The notes beneath the pieces were generated by a model that saw only the letters and a program-made list of their open reading frames with translations, did not search any database and was not told the DNA's origin. The position numbers and the translations under genes are program-made. This document shows, in pieces, positions 1 to 10,378 of a DNA stretch of 52,346 bases. Each line of letters opens with the position of its first letter. Position 1 is the stretch's first letter. Source of the DNA: Betaproteobacteria bacterium (GTDB lineage: Bacteria; Pseudomonadota; Gammaproteobacteria; Burkholderiales; Burkholderiaceae_D); assembly GCA_025356395.1 (NCBI GenBank), contig JANXTA010000007.1:1-52346 (forward strand), read 5' to 3'.

Positions 1-456
1 CTCGGTGAAGTCGCGATAGGCGGACAGAGCGCCCTCGATCTGGTCTTCGTGCTTGAGCGCGAAGCTATCGAAGCCGCAGCGGAGCATGTAGAACATCTGG
101 TCGCGCAGTACGTCACCCACGGCGCGCAACGCGCCGCGATAGCCGTAACGCTGACGGAGCAGGCGAGCGATGGAATAGCCGCGACCGTCGGTAAATTTGG
201 GGAAGGCCACGGCGATCAGCGAGAAATGCGCGACGTCGTCGGCGATCGACGCCGGATCGTCCTGCGCTTCGAGGCGCACGCCGATCGGCGTTCCGCGCGC
301 GATCAGCGCGTCGCGCTCGGCGATCCAGACGGCGTGCCATACCAGGAGCGGCACGCGGGAAGCCGCACCATGCAAGGCGTCCGTGCTAGCGACCTCGATC
401 CAGAGGTCGTCGACGATGCGTCCGCCCTCGGAAATGGAGCCCTCAATCAGCCGCAT
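1..456 (-). CDS. DUF934 protein, sulfite-reductase partner (3' end beyond window)
   Basis: The reading frame is open from an ATG at 456 to the left edge (152 codons) and continues outside the window. It starts inside the end of the sulfite reductase gene and overlaps it by 14 bases in another frame, so the two are translationally coupled. The visible part contains features typical of DUF934, such as the run FDSFALKHEDQIEGAL near its end. DUF934 proteins are usually encoded directly after cysI in beta- and alphaproteobacteria and are thought to help assimilatory sulfite reduction, but no reaction is established. The C-terminus is not visible. Confidence 0.85.
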   Translation of the reverse strand, partial: MRLIEGSISEGGRIVDDLWIEVASTDALHGAASRVPLLVWHAVWIAERDALIARGTPIGVRLEAQDDPASIADDVAHFSLIAVAFPKFTDGRGYSIARLLRQRYGYRGALRAVGDVLRDQMFYMLRCGFDSFALKHEDQIEGALSAYRDFTE

Positions 457-2140
457 GACTGGCTCCGACGCGATCCTTCTCGCGATAGACCTGCTGCTTG
501 AAGGGCTCGAGACCGATGCGACGCACCGTGTCGATGAAACGCTCTTCGTCGCGGCGCTGCGCGACGTAGGTATCGAGCAGGCGATCGATCACATCGGGCA
601 TCTCGGCCCGCGCGAACGAGCGACCGATCACCTTGCCGACCGCTGCCTCGCTGCCCTGCGCGCCACCGATCGTGACCTGGTACCACTCCTCGCCGTTCTT
701 GTCGACGCCGAGGATGCCGATGTGGCCGACGTGGTGATGTCCGCAGGCGTTGATGCAGCCCGAGATGTTGAGGTCGAGCTCACCGATGTCGTGCAGGTAG
801 TCCTGGAACTCGACGCGCTCCTCGATGCGGCACTGGATCGCTTCGGCGACCGGGATCGACTTGGCATTGGCGAGCGAGCAGAAGTCGCCGCCCGGGCAAC
901 AGATAATGTCGGTGACCAGGCCGATGTTGGGGGTCGCGCAACCGACCTCGCGCGCGCCTTCCCACACCGCATACAGGTCGTCGAGCCGAACGTCGGCCAG
1001 CACCAGGTTCTGTTCGTGGGTCACGCGCAACTCGCCGAAGCTGTAGCGGTCGGCGAGGTCGGCGATGGCATCCATCTGCGCGTCGGTCGCGTCACCCGGT
1101 GGCACGCCGGTCTGCTTCAACGACAGCGTCACCGCCTTGTAGCCGGCGACCTTGTGACCGAAGGTATTGCGCTTGACCCAGTTCGCGAAAGCCTTGCTGT
1201 CGGCCATCTTCGCGCGCAGCGCGCGACTTTCGGCCGGCAGCTTCTCGTAGCCGGGCGCCAAGAAGAAGGCCTCCATCCGCGCGTACTCGGCCTCGGGGAC
1301 CACGGCGCCGCCGCCCTGCAACTGCGACCACTCGGCCTCGACCTGTTCGGCGAAGACCTGGGGCGTCAAGTCGCGCACCAGGATCTTGATGCGCGCCTTG
1401 TAGAGATTGTCGCGACGGCCGTGACGGTTGTAGACGCGCAGCACGGCATCGAGATAGTTCAGCAGCTCGCCGCGCGGCAACCATTCGCGAATCACGTGCC
1501 CGATCATCGGCGTGCGGCCGAGGCCACCTCCCACGATGATCCGGAAGCCCAACGCGCCATCCGCGTGCCGAAGGGCGTGGATGCCGATGTCATGGACCAG
1601 CGTCGCAGCGCGATCCTCGATCGACCCGTTGATGGCGATCTTGAACTTGCGCGGAAGGAAGGCGAACTCGGGATGGAAAGTCGACCACTGGCGGACGATC
1701 TCGCACACCGCGCGCGAGTCGATCAACTCGTCGTGCGCGACCCCGGCGAACTGGTCGGTCGTCGTGTTGCGGATGCAGTTGCCGCTGGTCTGGATGGCGT
1801 GCATCTCGACGCTCGCGAGTTCGCCGAGGATGTCGGGCACCGACTCCAGGGTCGGCCAGTTGTACTGGATGTTCTGGCGCGTGCTGAAGTGCGCATAACC
1901 GCGGTCGTAATCGCGCGCGATCGAAGCAAGCTTGCGCAATTGGCGCGACGACAACATCCCGTACGGGATGGCGACGCGGAGCATCGGTGCCTGCCGTTGG
2001 ACGTAGAGACCGTTCTGCAGCCTGACGGGCCGGAACTCGTCCTCGCTGAGCTTGCCGGCCAGGAAGCGCCGCATCTGGTCGCGAAATTGCGCCACGCGCT
2101 GATTGACCAGCGTGGTGTCGTAGGTATCGTATTTATACAT
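443..2140 (-). CDS. cysI: Assimilatory nitrite/sulfite reductase hemoprotein, CysI type
   Basis: This 565-residue protein belongs to the siroheme/[4Fe-4S] nitrite-sulfite reductase family and should catalyse six-electron reduction of sulfite to sulfide in the cytoplasm for cysteine synthesis. Two ferredoxin-like half domains are visible. The cluster-siroheme cysteines appear as CCPGGDFC near residue 415 and GCINACGHHH near residue 461. The N-terminal half carries the substrate-binding stretch HFSTRQNIQYNW near residue 90. The length is normal for the single-chain CysI found with DUF934. The start at 2140 gives the expected MYKYD N-terminus, with a GCGGG stretch upstream. It is divergent from the histidine kinase, and DUF934 follows with an overlap. 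Nitrite reductase is the main alternative; the DUF934 partner favours sulfite. Confidence 0.93.
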   Translation of the reverse strand: MYKYDTYDTTLVNQRVAQFRDQMRRFLAGKLSEDEFRPVRLQNGLYVQRQAPMLRVAIPYGMLSSRQLRKLASIARDYDRGYAHFSTRQNIQYNWPTLESVPDILGELASVEMHAIQTSGNCIRNTTTDQFAGVAHDELIDSRAVCEIVRQWSTFHPEFAFLPRKFKIAINGSIEDRAATLVHDIGIHALRHADGALGFRIIVGGGLGRTPMIGHVIREWLPRGELLNYLDAVLRVYNRHGRRDNLYKARIKILVRDLTPQVFAEQVEAEWSQLQGGGAVVPEAEYARMEAFFLAPGYEKLPAESRALRAKMADSKAFANWVKRNTFGHKVAGYKAVTLSLKQTGVPPGDATDAQMDAIADLADRYSFGELRVTHEQNLVLADVRLDDLYAVWEGAREVGCATPNIGLVTDIICCPGGDFCSLANAKSIPVAEAIQCRIEERVEFQDYLHDIGELDLNISGCINACGHHHVGHIGILGVDKNGEEWYQVTIGGAQGSEAAVGKVIGRSFARAEMPDVIDRLLDTYVAQRRDEERFIDTVRRIGLEPFKQQVYREKDRVGASHAAD

Positions 2141-2252
2141 GAGCCCGCCATGATATGCGGCAGTGCAAAACTTCCGAACGACAATCCAGCAGGCAACACA
2201 TTACGGCCGCTCATGAGGCCGTGTTGTCAGCCTTCCTCCACTTCAGCCCAGC

Positions 2253-4361
2253 ATGCAGACCGCATCGGTCATCTCCATCACAGACGCCGCTGAATCGCGA
2301 CGTCTCGCCGCCCTCGATCGCCTCCAGATCCTCGACACCGTCCCCGAGGCCGACTTCGACGACCTCGTCGTTCTCGCGGCGCAGGTCTGCGGGATGCCGA
2401 TCGCGCTGTTGTCGCTGGTTGCCGCCGACCGCCAGTGGTTCAAGGCCAGGATCGGATTATCGCCACAGGAAACCGACCGGGACATCTCGTTCTGCGCGCA
2501 CGCGATCCAGTCCCCTGGCGAACTGTTCGTGGTCGAAGACGCCACCCAGGACCCGCGCTTCGCGACCAATCCGCTGGTGACCGGCAACCCGGACTTCCGT
2601 GCCTACGCGGGCGCCACCATCCGCAGTGCGGACGGCGAGGCTCTCGGTACGGTGTGCGTCATCGACACCAAGCCACGCGTCGTCGACGCGACGCAAAGGC
2701 GTTGCCTCGCAGCGCTGGCCAGGCATGCCTCTTTGCTGCTCGCCTTGCGGGCGGAGGCGATGGACGCGGCCCGGACCGAGGTCGCGCTGATCGACCGCAC
2801 CGAAGCGCTCTCCCACGATGTCGATCGTCGAACGCAGGAGGTGGACCGCCTGTGGGACCGCAGCGAAGACCTGCTCGCGATCGTCGACGGCAGCGGCACG
2901 CTCACCCGGGCCAGCGCTTCGTGGGCCAAGGTCCTCGGGTACGACCTGGCGACCGCGCCGGCCTCGCGATACGTCGACCTCGTGCATCCCGCTGACCGTG
3001 AAGCCTCAGCCCTGGTGTTGGCAGAAGCGAAGTCGGTGGCGCGGCCCGTGACCTCCGAAGAGCGCGTAAGCGCGGCCGACGGCTCCTGGCGCTGGATCGC
3101 ATGGACCTGGAATCGTGACGAGCGCGGCGATCATCTGAACGGCATCGGACGCGACGTGACCGAGACCCGCGAGCGACAGGCCGCGCTCGAGGCCGCCGAA
3201 TCGGCCCTTCGCCAAAGCCAGAAGATGGAAGCGCTCGGTCAACTCACCGGGGGTCTCGCACACGACTTCAACAACCTGCTCACCGGCATCACCGGCAGTC
3301 TCGAACTGCTGCAGTTGCGCGTGGCCGAGGGCCGCATCCGCGACCTCGACCGCTACCTCATCGCGGCACAGGGCGCAGCCAAGCGGGCGGCGGCACTGAC
3401 GCATCGCCTGCTCGCCTTCGCGCGTCGCCAGACGCTCGACGCCAAGGGCACCGACATCAACCGGCTGATCGTCGGCGTGGAGGAAATGGTCCGTCGTACC
3501 GTCGGCCCGCAGATCGTGCTCGAGATCGTCAGCGTCTCCGCGCTGTGGTCGGCCATGATCGATGCACATCAGCTCGAGAACGCGCTGCTCAACCTCTGCA
3601 TCAACGCGCGCGACGCGATGCCCGAAGGCGGTCGCCTGACGATCGAGACCGCGAACCGGCTGCTCGACGTCGATGCGGCGCAGGCGCTGGACCTCGCTCC
3701 CGGCCCGTACCTGACGGTTTCCGTCAGCGACACTGGAACGGGCATGAACGCCGAAGTGAGCAAGCGGGCCTTCGATCCCTTCTTCACCACGAAGCCGCTC
3801 GGTGCCGGCACCGGCCTCGGGCTGTCGATGGTGTACGGCTTCGCGCGTCAGTCTGGCGGGCAGATCGACATCGTCTCGGAACCCGGTCGCGGCACCACGA
3901 TGTCTCTCTATCTGCCACGGCATCTCGGCGAGGTCGAGGAAGTCATCTCCGGCACCTGGGCGCCCATCACGGCCGGCAGCGGGCTCGAGGAGACCGTGCT
4001 GATCGTCGACGACGAGCCGACCGTGCGGATGCTGGTCGGCGAGGTCCTGGACGACATGGGCTACAAGTCGCTCGAGGCGCAGGATGGCGCGACCGGCCTC
4101 AAGATCCTGCAATCGGACGCGCGCGTCGACCTGCTGATCACCGACGTCGGCCTGCCGGGCGGCCTCAACGGCCGTCAGGTCGCCGACGCGGCCCGGGCGT
4201 TGAGGCCCGAGCTGAAGGTGTTGTTCATCACCGGGTATGCCGAGAACGCCGTGGTCAGCGGCGGCCATCTCGAGGCGGGGATGGCCGTGCTGACGAAGCC
4301 CTTCTCGCTCGAAGCGCTGTCGACGCGGATCGGCGAGATGCTGGAACGCGATCCTCCGTAA
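2253..4361 (+). CDS. GAF-PAS hybrid histidine kinase with C-terminal receiver domain
   Basis: The 702-residue protein has, in order, an N-terminal GAF domain (about residues 10-170, opening RLAALDRLQILDTVPE), a short linker helix, a PAS domain (about 200-310), a HisKA dimerisation domain with the phospho-accepting histidine in GGLAHDFNNLL near residue 336, an HATPase_c domain with N-box LLNLCINARDAMP and G-boxes DTGTGM and GTGLGLS, and a receiver domain from about 582 with the phosphorylatable Asp in LLITDVGLPG near residue 631. No membrane segment is evident, so sensing is presumably cytoplasmic. There is no separate response regulator nearby, so its output partner is unknown. It is divergent from cysI with a 112-base gap and convergent with the asparaginase gene. 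Confidence 0.92.
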   Translation: MQTASVISITDAAESRRLAALDRLQILDTVPEADFDDLVVLAAQVCGMPIALLSLVAADRQWFKARIGLSPQETDRDISFCAHAIQSPGELFVVEDATQDPRFATNPLVTGNPDFRAYAGATIRSADGEALGTVCVIDTKPRVVDATQRRCLAALARHASLLLALRAEAMDAARTEVALIDRTEALSHDVDRRTQEVDRLWDRSEDLLAIVDGSGTLTRASASWAKVLGYDLATAPASRYVDLVHPADREASALVLAEAKSVARPVTSEERVSAADGSWRWIAWTWNRDERGDHLNGIGRDVTETRERQAALEAAESALRQSQKMEALGQLTGGLAHDFNNLLTGITGSLELLQLRVAEGRIRDLDRYLIAAQGAAKRAAALTHRLLAFARRQTLDAKGTDINRLIVGVEEMVRRTVGPQIVLEIVSVSALWSAMIDAHQLENALLNLCINARDAMPEGGRLTIETANRLLDVDAAQALDLAPGPYLTVSVSDTGTGMNAEVSKRAFDPFFTTKPLGAGTGLGLSMVYGFARQSGGQIDIVSEPGRGTTMSLYLPRHLGEVEEVISGTWAPITAGSGLEETVLIVDDEPTVRMLVGEVLDDMGYKSLEAQDGATGLKILQSDARVDLLITDVGLPGGLNGRQVADAARALRPELKVLFITGYAENAVVSGGHLEAGMAVLTKPFSLEALSTRIGEMLERDPP

Positions 4362-4370
4362 CCGCGCGCT

Positions 4371-5581
<1,211 letters not shown>

Positions 5582-5647
5582 TCATGCCGCGGACCATAGA
5601 AGTCCGCCGGTGGAAAGAAGTCCCGCAGACCCTCGAGGAGACACGAC

Positions 5648-7051
5648 ATGGCATCCGGCAAGTCGACATCGACGAAGAAGAACGCACGCGCGGCCGACAT
5701 GGCATCTGCCGCGGATCCCTATCTCGCCAACCTCCAGAAATTCGATCACCTCGTGATCCTCATGATGGAGAACCGGTCGTTCGACCAGATGCTCGGCTAC
5801 CTGAGCCTCGAGGCCGGCCGCACAGACGTGGATGGACTCAGAGGCGGCGAGCAGAACGCCTATCGCGTGAACGGGACCGGTCCGGTGACCACCGTGCCGT
5901 CACGTCACGCGACCTCGACCGCGCTCGGCAAGAACCAGGACCCATGCCACGACGGGGTGTGCGTCGACCAGCAGGTCGCGAGCGGTAACACGGGCTTCGT
6001 GCAGAACTACAGCGACAGGTTGCCGAAGGACCCCGATCCCGGCCTGGTGATGGACTACTTCAACGCGGGCGACCTCCCCGTCTACGACTTCCTCGCCCGC
6101 GAGTTCTCCGTCGCCGACAGCTGGTTCTCGTCGGTCCTCGGCTCGACCTGGCCGAACCGCCTCTACCTCACCAGCGGCATGGCGGCCGGCAGTCGCGACA
6201 ACAAGACCAGCCTCCAGTACCGCAACAAGTCCTGGGTCCGCTACCTCGACGCGAATGGCATCTCGTGGAAAGGTTATGGCGACGGCTTCAACGGTCACTC
6301 GAGCATTCGCTACACCGACCAGAACTATCGATCGTCGGACAACTTCGAGCCGTTCTCGGGCAGCCTTACGGGCTTCGGCTTCGTGCGCGATTGCGAGACC
6401 GGCAACCTGCCCGCCGTCTCGCTGATCGATCCGGCTTTCTTCAAGAACGACGACCATCCGCCCGCCGACATCGCCAACGGTCAGACTTTCGTCGCGCGCG
6501 CCTACAACGCGCTGGCCCGCAGTCCCGCCTGGGATCGCACGCTGCTCGTGCTGCTCTACGACGAACACGGTGGCTTCTTCGACCACGTGACACCCGGCCC
6601 TGCGGCCGACGACGATCCGGACTTCAGGCACTACGGCGTCCGCGTGCCCGCCTTCTTCATCGGACCTTACGTGCCTCGGGGACAGTGCTTCCACAGCACC
6701 TGGGACCACACCTCGCTCATCAAGACCATCCTCCAGCGCTTCTGCGCGAAGGACGGGACGATCCCCGACATGGGAGCTCGCGTGGCCGCCGCGTCGCATG
6801 TCGGCGAGGTGCTTTCAGGCACGGTGGCGCGCGCCGCGACGCCCTTCTCGACACCGACCGTGAAGGCCATCGCGAAGATGCACACGGCGCTCGCGTTGAG
6901 CGAGTTCGCGACGGACAAGGTGGTCCACGAGCCTTCCGACGAAGAGGTCGCGTTCATCAAGGCGGCACGCGGCCTGCACGCACGTAACGCGGCCAGGACG
7001 GTCTCGAAGAGCGTGACGAAACCCCGGTCGGCGGGAATGGCCGTCAAGTAG
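5648..7051 (+). CDS. Phospholipase C / acid phosphatase family phosphoesterase
   Basis: This 467-residue protein belongs to the phosphoesterase family that includes bacterial non-haemolytic phospholipases C and AcpA acid phosphatases (PF04185). Visible motifs are the metal and nucleophile region MMENRSFDQMLGYL near residue 38, the DDHPP motif near residue 263, and DEHGGFFDHV near residue 308. A strong GAGGAG ribosome site lies about 8 bases before the ATG. The N-terminus is Lys/Ser-rich (MASGKSTSTKKNARAAD) with no twin-arginine or Sec signal, unlike classic secreted phospholipases C, so the cellular location is unclear. The substrate (phospholipid or phosphate monoester) cannot be decided from sequence. 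Confidence 0.85.
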   Translation: MASGKSTSTKKNARAADMASAADPYLANLQKFDHLVILMMENRSFDQMLGYLSLEAGRTDVDGLRGGEQNAYRVNGTGPVTTVPSRHATSTALGKNQDPCHDGVCVDQQVASGNTGFVQNYSDRLPKDPDPGLVMDYFNAGDLPVYDFLAREFSVADSWFSSVLGSTWPNRLYLTSGMAAGSRDNKTSLQYRNKSWVRYLDANGISWKGYGDGFNGHSSIRYTDQNYRSSDNFEPFSGSLTGFGFVRDCETGNLPAVSLIDPAFFKNDDHPPADIANGQTFVARAYNALARSPAWDRTLLVLLYDEHGGFFDHVTPGPAADDDPDFRHYGVRVPAFFIGPYVPRGQCFHSTWDHTSLIKTILQRFCAKDGTIPDMGARVAAASHVGEVLSGTVARAATPFSTPTVKAIAKMHTALALSEFATDKVVHEPSDEEVAFIKAARGLHARNAARTVSKSVTKPRSAGMAVK

Positions 7052-7090
7052 ACCCTGTCCGCAGGGCCGTGCGTCGAGGCCGCTCTGCGT

Positions 7091-7470
7091 TCAGGCCGTC
7101 TCGAGCGCCCGCAGGACCAGCGCGGCCTGCGGTTCGGGGCGATGCCCCAGATAACCCTGCGCGAGGTCGATGCCGATCTCGCGCAGGGTGTGACGGACCG
7201 CCTCGGTCTCGACGAACTCGGCGATCGTCTCGACGCCCACCACGCGCGCCGCGTCCCTGAAGTAGCGGACCGCCGCGTCATCGAGCGCATCGTCGAGCAG
7301 GTTCGCGATGAACTGTCCGTCGATCTCGGGATAGTCGACGGGCAGGGTCTTCAGGTAACCGAAAGACGAGGCGCCGGCGCCGAAGTCGTGCAGCGCGATC
7401 TTCACGCCCAGCGCCCGCACCTCGTCGATGAACTTCTTCGCATCGACGAAATTCGTCACCGCTGACCTGT
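7091..7470 (-). pseudogene. C-terminal relic of an EAL-domain (c-di-GMP phosphodiesterase) protein
   Basis: About 120 residues match the second half of an EAL domain, from VTNFVDAKKF through FGAGASSFGYLKTLP to IDLAQGYLGHRPEP and a natural-looking stop. The N-terminal half, including the EAL signature, is absent. Key residues have decayed: the usual DDFG metal motif reads HDFG, and the usual LKID lysine motif reads PEID. Upstream the frame runs into antisense-like sequence of a truncated alcohol dehydrogenase, with the join at about 7465-7475. No phosphodiesterase activity is expected. Confidence 0.8.
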
Positions 7471-8356
7471 CCCCTACCGTCGAAGCGGCCGGTGCGAAGG
7501 TCCGCGAGGGCCGCGTTCGCCTCGCATAGCGGATATCGCCGCGTGTGGACATCGACTTTGGTGCGTGCTGCCAGACTCAGCAAGTCGATGCCATCCTGCC
7601 ACGTCAGGTTGGCGACCGACATCAACTGTCGTTCCTCCCACAGCAAAGCGCAGGGGAAGGGCGGGATGTCACTCATGTGGATGCCCGCACACACCACGCG
7701 CCCACCCTTGCGAACGGCCTTCAGGGCGATTGGAACGAGCGCGCCGACCGTCGCGAAGATGATCGCCGCATCGAGCGGCTCGGGCGGACGCATATCGGAG
7801 TCGCCCACCCATTGCACACCGATCTTCCGCGCGAAGGCTTGGGCATCGACGTCTCCCGGACGGGTGAAGGCAAACACCGTCCGACCCTGCGCGATCGCGA
7901 CCTTCGCGACGATGTGGGCCGCCGCCCCGAAGCCATAGAGACCGAGCTTCATGCTTGATACCGCGATGTGAAGCGCGCGTCGATGATCGTGGCAGAGGCG
8001 AACCCACCGTCCCGCGTGTACCCGGTGAAGAGCGGTCGATCGCAGAGGTTCTCCTGCTAGTGCAGGCAATACGAGCAGGCACCGTAGGTGTGGCCGAGCC
8101 ACGGCACGCCGACCCGCTATCCCACCTCGAGACCGGTCACGCCGCTGCCGACCGCGTCGATGCGTCCGACGATCTCGTGACCGGGAATGATCGGGAAGCG
8201 AGGATCGGGCAATTCACCGTCGACGACGTGAAGATCAGTCCGGCAGACGCCGCAGGCGACGATTGCGCCACGCACCTGGCCTGGACCGGGAAGGCGATCG
8301 GGCGGCTCGGTCCACTGAAGCGCAGCACCGATACCAGTCGAGATCATGGCCCGCAT
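7470..8356 (-). pseudogene. Zinc-dependent alcohol dehydrogenase, multiply disrupted
   Basis: The start ATG at 8356 (MRAMISTGIGAALQW) lies 19 bases after the stop of the universal stress protein gene. Family features are clear: zinc ligand region ACGVCRTDLH, GHEIVG, then VPWLGHTYGACSYC and the cofactor-binding GLYGFGAAAHIVAKVA. The frame is broken by a TAG at about 8122 where Asp is expected (GLEVG*RVGVPW) and by another TAG after CLH near 8060. A TGA follows SRYQA, and roughly 30-40 residues that normally precede GLYGFG are missing. The C-terminus stops at LRTGRFDG, about ten residues early, where the EAL relic is fused. Several independent lesions make a functional protein very unlikely. 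Confidence 0.87.
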
Positions 8357-8375
8357 CACGGGATGCCGTCGCTCT

Positions 8376-9203
8376 TCAATGCGACAAGAGCACGCCGCGC
8401 CGGCACTCGAGCAGCAGGTCACGCGTCACCCCGCCGATCACCCATTCGCGCAGGCGGCTGTGACCATAGGCACCGGCCACGATCACATCGGCGTCGCGCT
8501 CGTCGGCCGCAGCGTGAAGCTGATGCACGTCTCTGCCTGTCGCGCGCTCGACGTGACCGTCCGCCATCACGCCATGGCGCTGCAGCCAAGCCGCCACGTC
8601 CCTTACCCGGACGTGGGCTGCATCGAAATCGTCGATCGCAGCGATCTCCAGGACCGTGATCCGGCTGGTCTGCTGCAACAGCGGCAGCGCATCGGCCGTG
8701 GCGCGGCGGCATTCGCGCGTGTCCTTCCACGCGACGAGCGCGCACTCGAACCGCATCGGCAGCGCCTCGGTCGGCGCGATGAAGACAGGTCGGCCCGCCT
8801 CCATCACGAGCGAACCCGAGTTGGCCGCGCGCGACAGGTTAAAGGTGTCGGCTGGCATGCTGCCGGTCATGATCAGGTCGGCACTGCGCGCATGAAGCGC
8901 CAGGAAGCGAGCAGGCGCCTCGATCGTGATCTCAGAGCGCCATTCCAGCGAAGTGCCATGGCCGTTCAACGACCCGCGGAATTCGGCCTGCGCCGTGTCC
9001 AGGTCGGCGGTGATCTGCCGCTGGTCATCGGCGAATACATCGCCACAGATCGTGCCGTCGCCGCTCACGACCATCATCGGCTGGCACGCCGCGATCCCGA
9101 TGACATGAGCCTTGAAGCGATCGGCGAACTGGGCCGCGGCAGTCAACAACGATGTGTTCGACTGCCCGGACTGCAGATGGACCAACAACGTGGAGTAGGT
9201 CAT
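8376..9203 (-). CDS. Universal stress protein (tandem UspA-like)
   Basis: The 275-residue product begins MTYSTLLVHLQ, a typical UspA first strand, and has two Usp-like halves, about residues 1-145 and 150-275. The second half ends with the nucleotide-loop-like segment VAGAYGHSRLREWVIGGVTRDLL, close to the GxxGHS motif of ATP-binding Usp proteins. The first half has IMTGSMPADTF in the same place and looks degenerate for nucleotide binding. An AAGGAGG stretch lies about 15 bases before the ATG, somewhat far. It sits between adhP and the broken dehydrogenase on the same strand, in a run of genes typical of low-oxygen or stationary-phase survival. Confidence 0.87.
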   Translation of the reverse strand: MTYSTLLVHLQSGQSNTSLLTAAAQFADRFKAHVIGIAACQPMMVVSGDGTICGDVFADDQRQITADLDTAQAEFRGSLNGHGTSLEWRSEITIEAPARFLALHARSADLIMTGSMPADTFNLSRAANSGSLVMEAGRPVFIAPTEALPMRFECALVAWKDTRECRRATADALPLLQQTSRITVLEIAAIDDFDAAHVRVRDVAAWLQRHGVMADGHVERATGRDVHQLHAAADERDADVIVAGAYGHSRLREWVIGGVTRDLLLECRRGVLLSH

Positions 9204-9300
9204 GGTTGCTCGAAGAGAGCCTCCTTGAAAGGTTGAGCTACAGGCTGTGCGCGGAAGCCGGGAGGCATCTGTGCGCCATGGCACAAACGCAGGCGCGCAG

Positions 9301-10335
9301 TCATTGGCCGAGGAAGTCGATGACAACCCGCGATGGGACGTCGCCACGCTTCAGCCGGTCGAACACCGTGTTGATCGCCGACAATGGCTGCAACTCGATG
9401 TCGGCCTTGACCTTGCCTTCTGCGGCGAAGGCCAGGCACTCGGCCATATCCGCACGATTGCCCACGAAGGAGCCGCGGATCGTGATGCAGTTGGCGACGA
9501 CGTCGAAAAGCGGCAGTGCGATATCGCCCGGCGGCAGGCCGATCAGCGCACATGTTCCGCGCTTGCGCGTCATGCGGACGCCCTGGTTGAAGGCGACGAG
9601 GGAAGGCGCGGTGATCAGCACGCCGTGGGCGCCGCCGCTCGTCGCCTTCACGACGGCATCCACCGGATCGCCCTGCAGCGCGTTGACGACGACGTCGGCG
9701 CCGAGGCGCGTGGCATGTGCCAGCTTGCCATCGTCGATGTCGACCGCGCATACGTGCAGGCCCATGGCCTTCGCATACTGCACGGCCAGGTGGCCGAGCC
9801 CACCGGCTCCCGAGACGACGACCCACTCGCCCGGTCGCGCCTCGGTGACCTTGATGCCCTTGTAGGTCGTGATGCCGGCGCAGATCAGCGGCGCTGCTTC
9901 GGCCGCCGCGAGGCCAGTCGGGATGCGGGCAACGTAGTCCGGGTCCGCGAGGATGTACTCGGCGAAGCCACCGTTCTTCGTGTAACCGCCGAACTCCGCA
10001 TTCGCACAGACGGATTCCCAGGCGGCCAGACAGTATTCGCAGTGCCCGCAGGCCGAGTACAGCCACGGCACACCGACCCGATCGCCCTCCTTCACGCCGG
10101 ACACGCCCACCCCGATCGCCACGACGAGGCCGATGCCTTCGTGCCCCGGGATGAACGGCAGCGTGGCCTTCACCGGAAAGTCGCCCGACGCGCAGTGCAG
10201 GTCGGTGTGACAAACCCCGCACGCTTCGGTTCTGATCAGAACCTCTCCGGGGCCGACGACCGGGACCGCGACTTCACGCATGGCCAGAGGTTGTCCATAG
10301 CGCTCGACCACGGCGGCCTGCATCGTCCTGTTCAT
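9301..10335 (-). CDS. adhP: Zinc-dependent alcohol dehydrogenase AdhP
   Basis: This 344-residue medium-chain dehydrogenase should interconvert alcohols and aldehydes with NAD(H) in the cytoplasm. The catalytic zinc ligands are in EACGVCHTDLH and PGHEGIG, the structural zinc cysteines in CGHCEYCLAAWESVC, and the Rossmann fold in VSGAGGLGHLAVQYAKAMG near residue 170. Length and spacing are normal for AdhP. A GGAG lies about six bases upstream of the ATG. It is 43 bases downstream of the Acg-like gene and 97 upstream of the stress protein gene, so it is probably part of the same transcript. The broken dehydrogenase at 7470-8356 belongs to a related subgroup. Confidence 0.93.
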   Translation of the reverse strand: MNRTMQAAVVERYGQPLAMREVAVPVVGPGEVLIRTEACGVCHTDLHCASGDFPVKATLPFIPGHEGIGLVVAIGVGVSGVKEGDRVGVPWLYSACGHCEYCLAAWESVCANAEFGGYTKNGGFAEYILADPDYVARIPTGLAAAEAAPLICAGITTYKGIKVTEARPGEWVVVSGAGGLGHLAVQYAKAMGLHVCAVDIDDGKLAHATRLGADVVVNALQGDPVDAVVKATSGGAHGVLITAPSLVAFNQGVRMTRKRGTCALIGLPPGDIALPLFDVVANCITIRGSFVGNRADMAECLAFAAEGKVKADIELQPLSAINTVFDRLKRGDVPSRVVIDFLGQ

Positions 10336-10378
10336 GTGAGCTCCAAGTGAGATTCGGGGTCGTGGCGGTATCGACGCT

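Noticed and set aside
197-2293. Long plus-strand open frame across the sulfite reductase region
   Set aside because: It is antisense to cysI and DUF934, has no motifs and reflects GC-rich third positions.
8060-8122. Two in-frame TAG codons read as amino-acid recoding (pyrrolysine-like)
   Set aside because: The same gene also has a TGA, an internal deletion and a truncated end, so decay explains it better.
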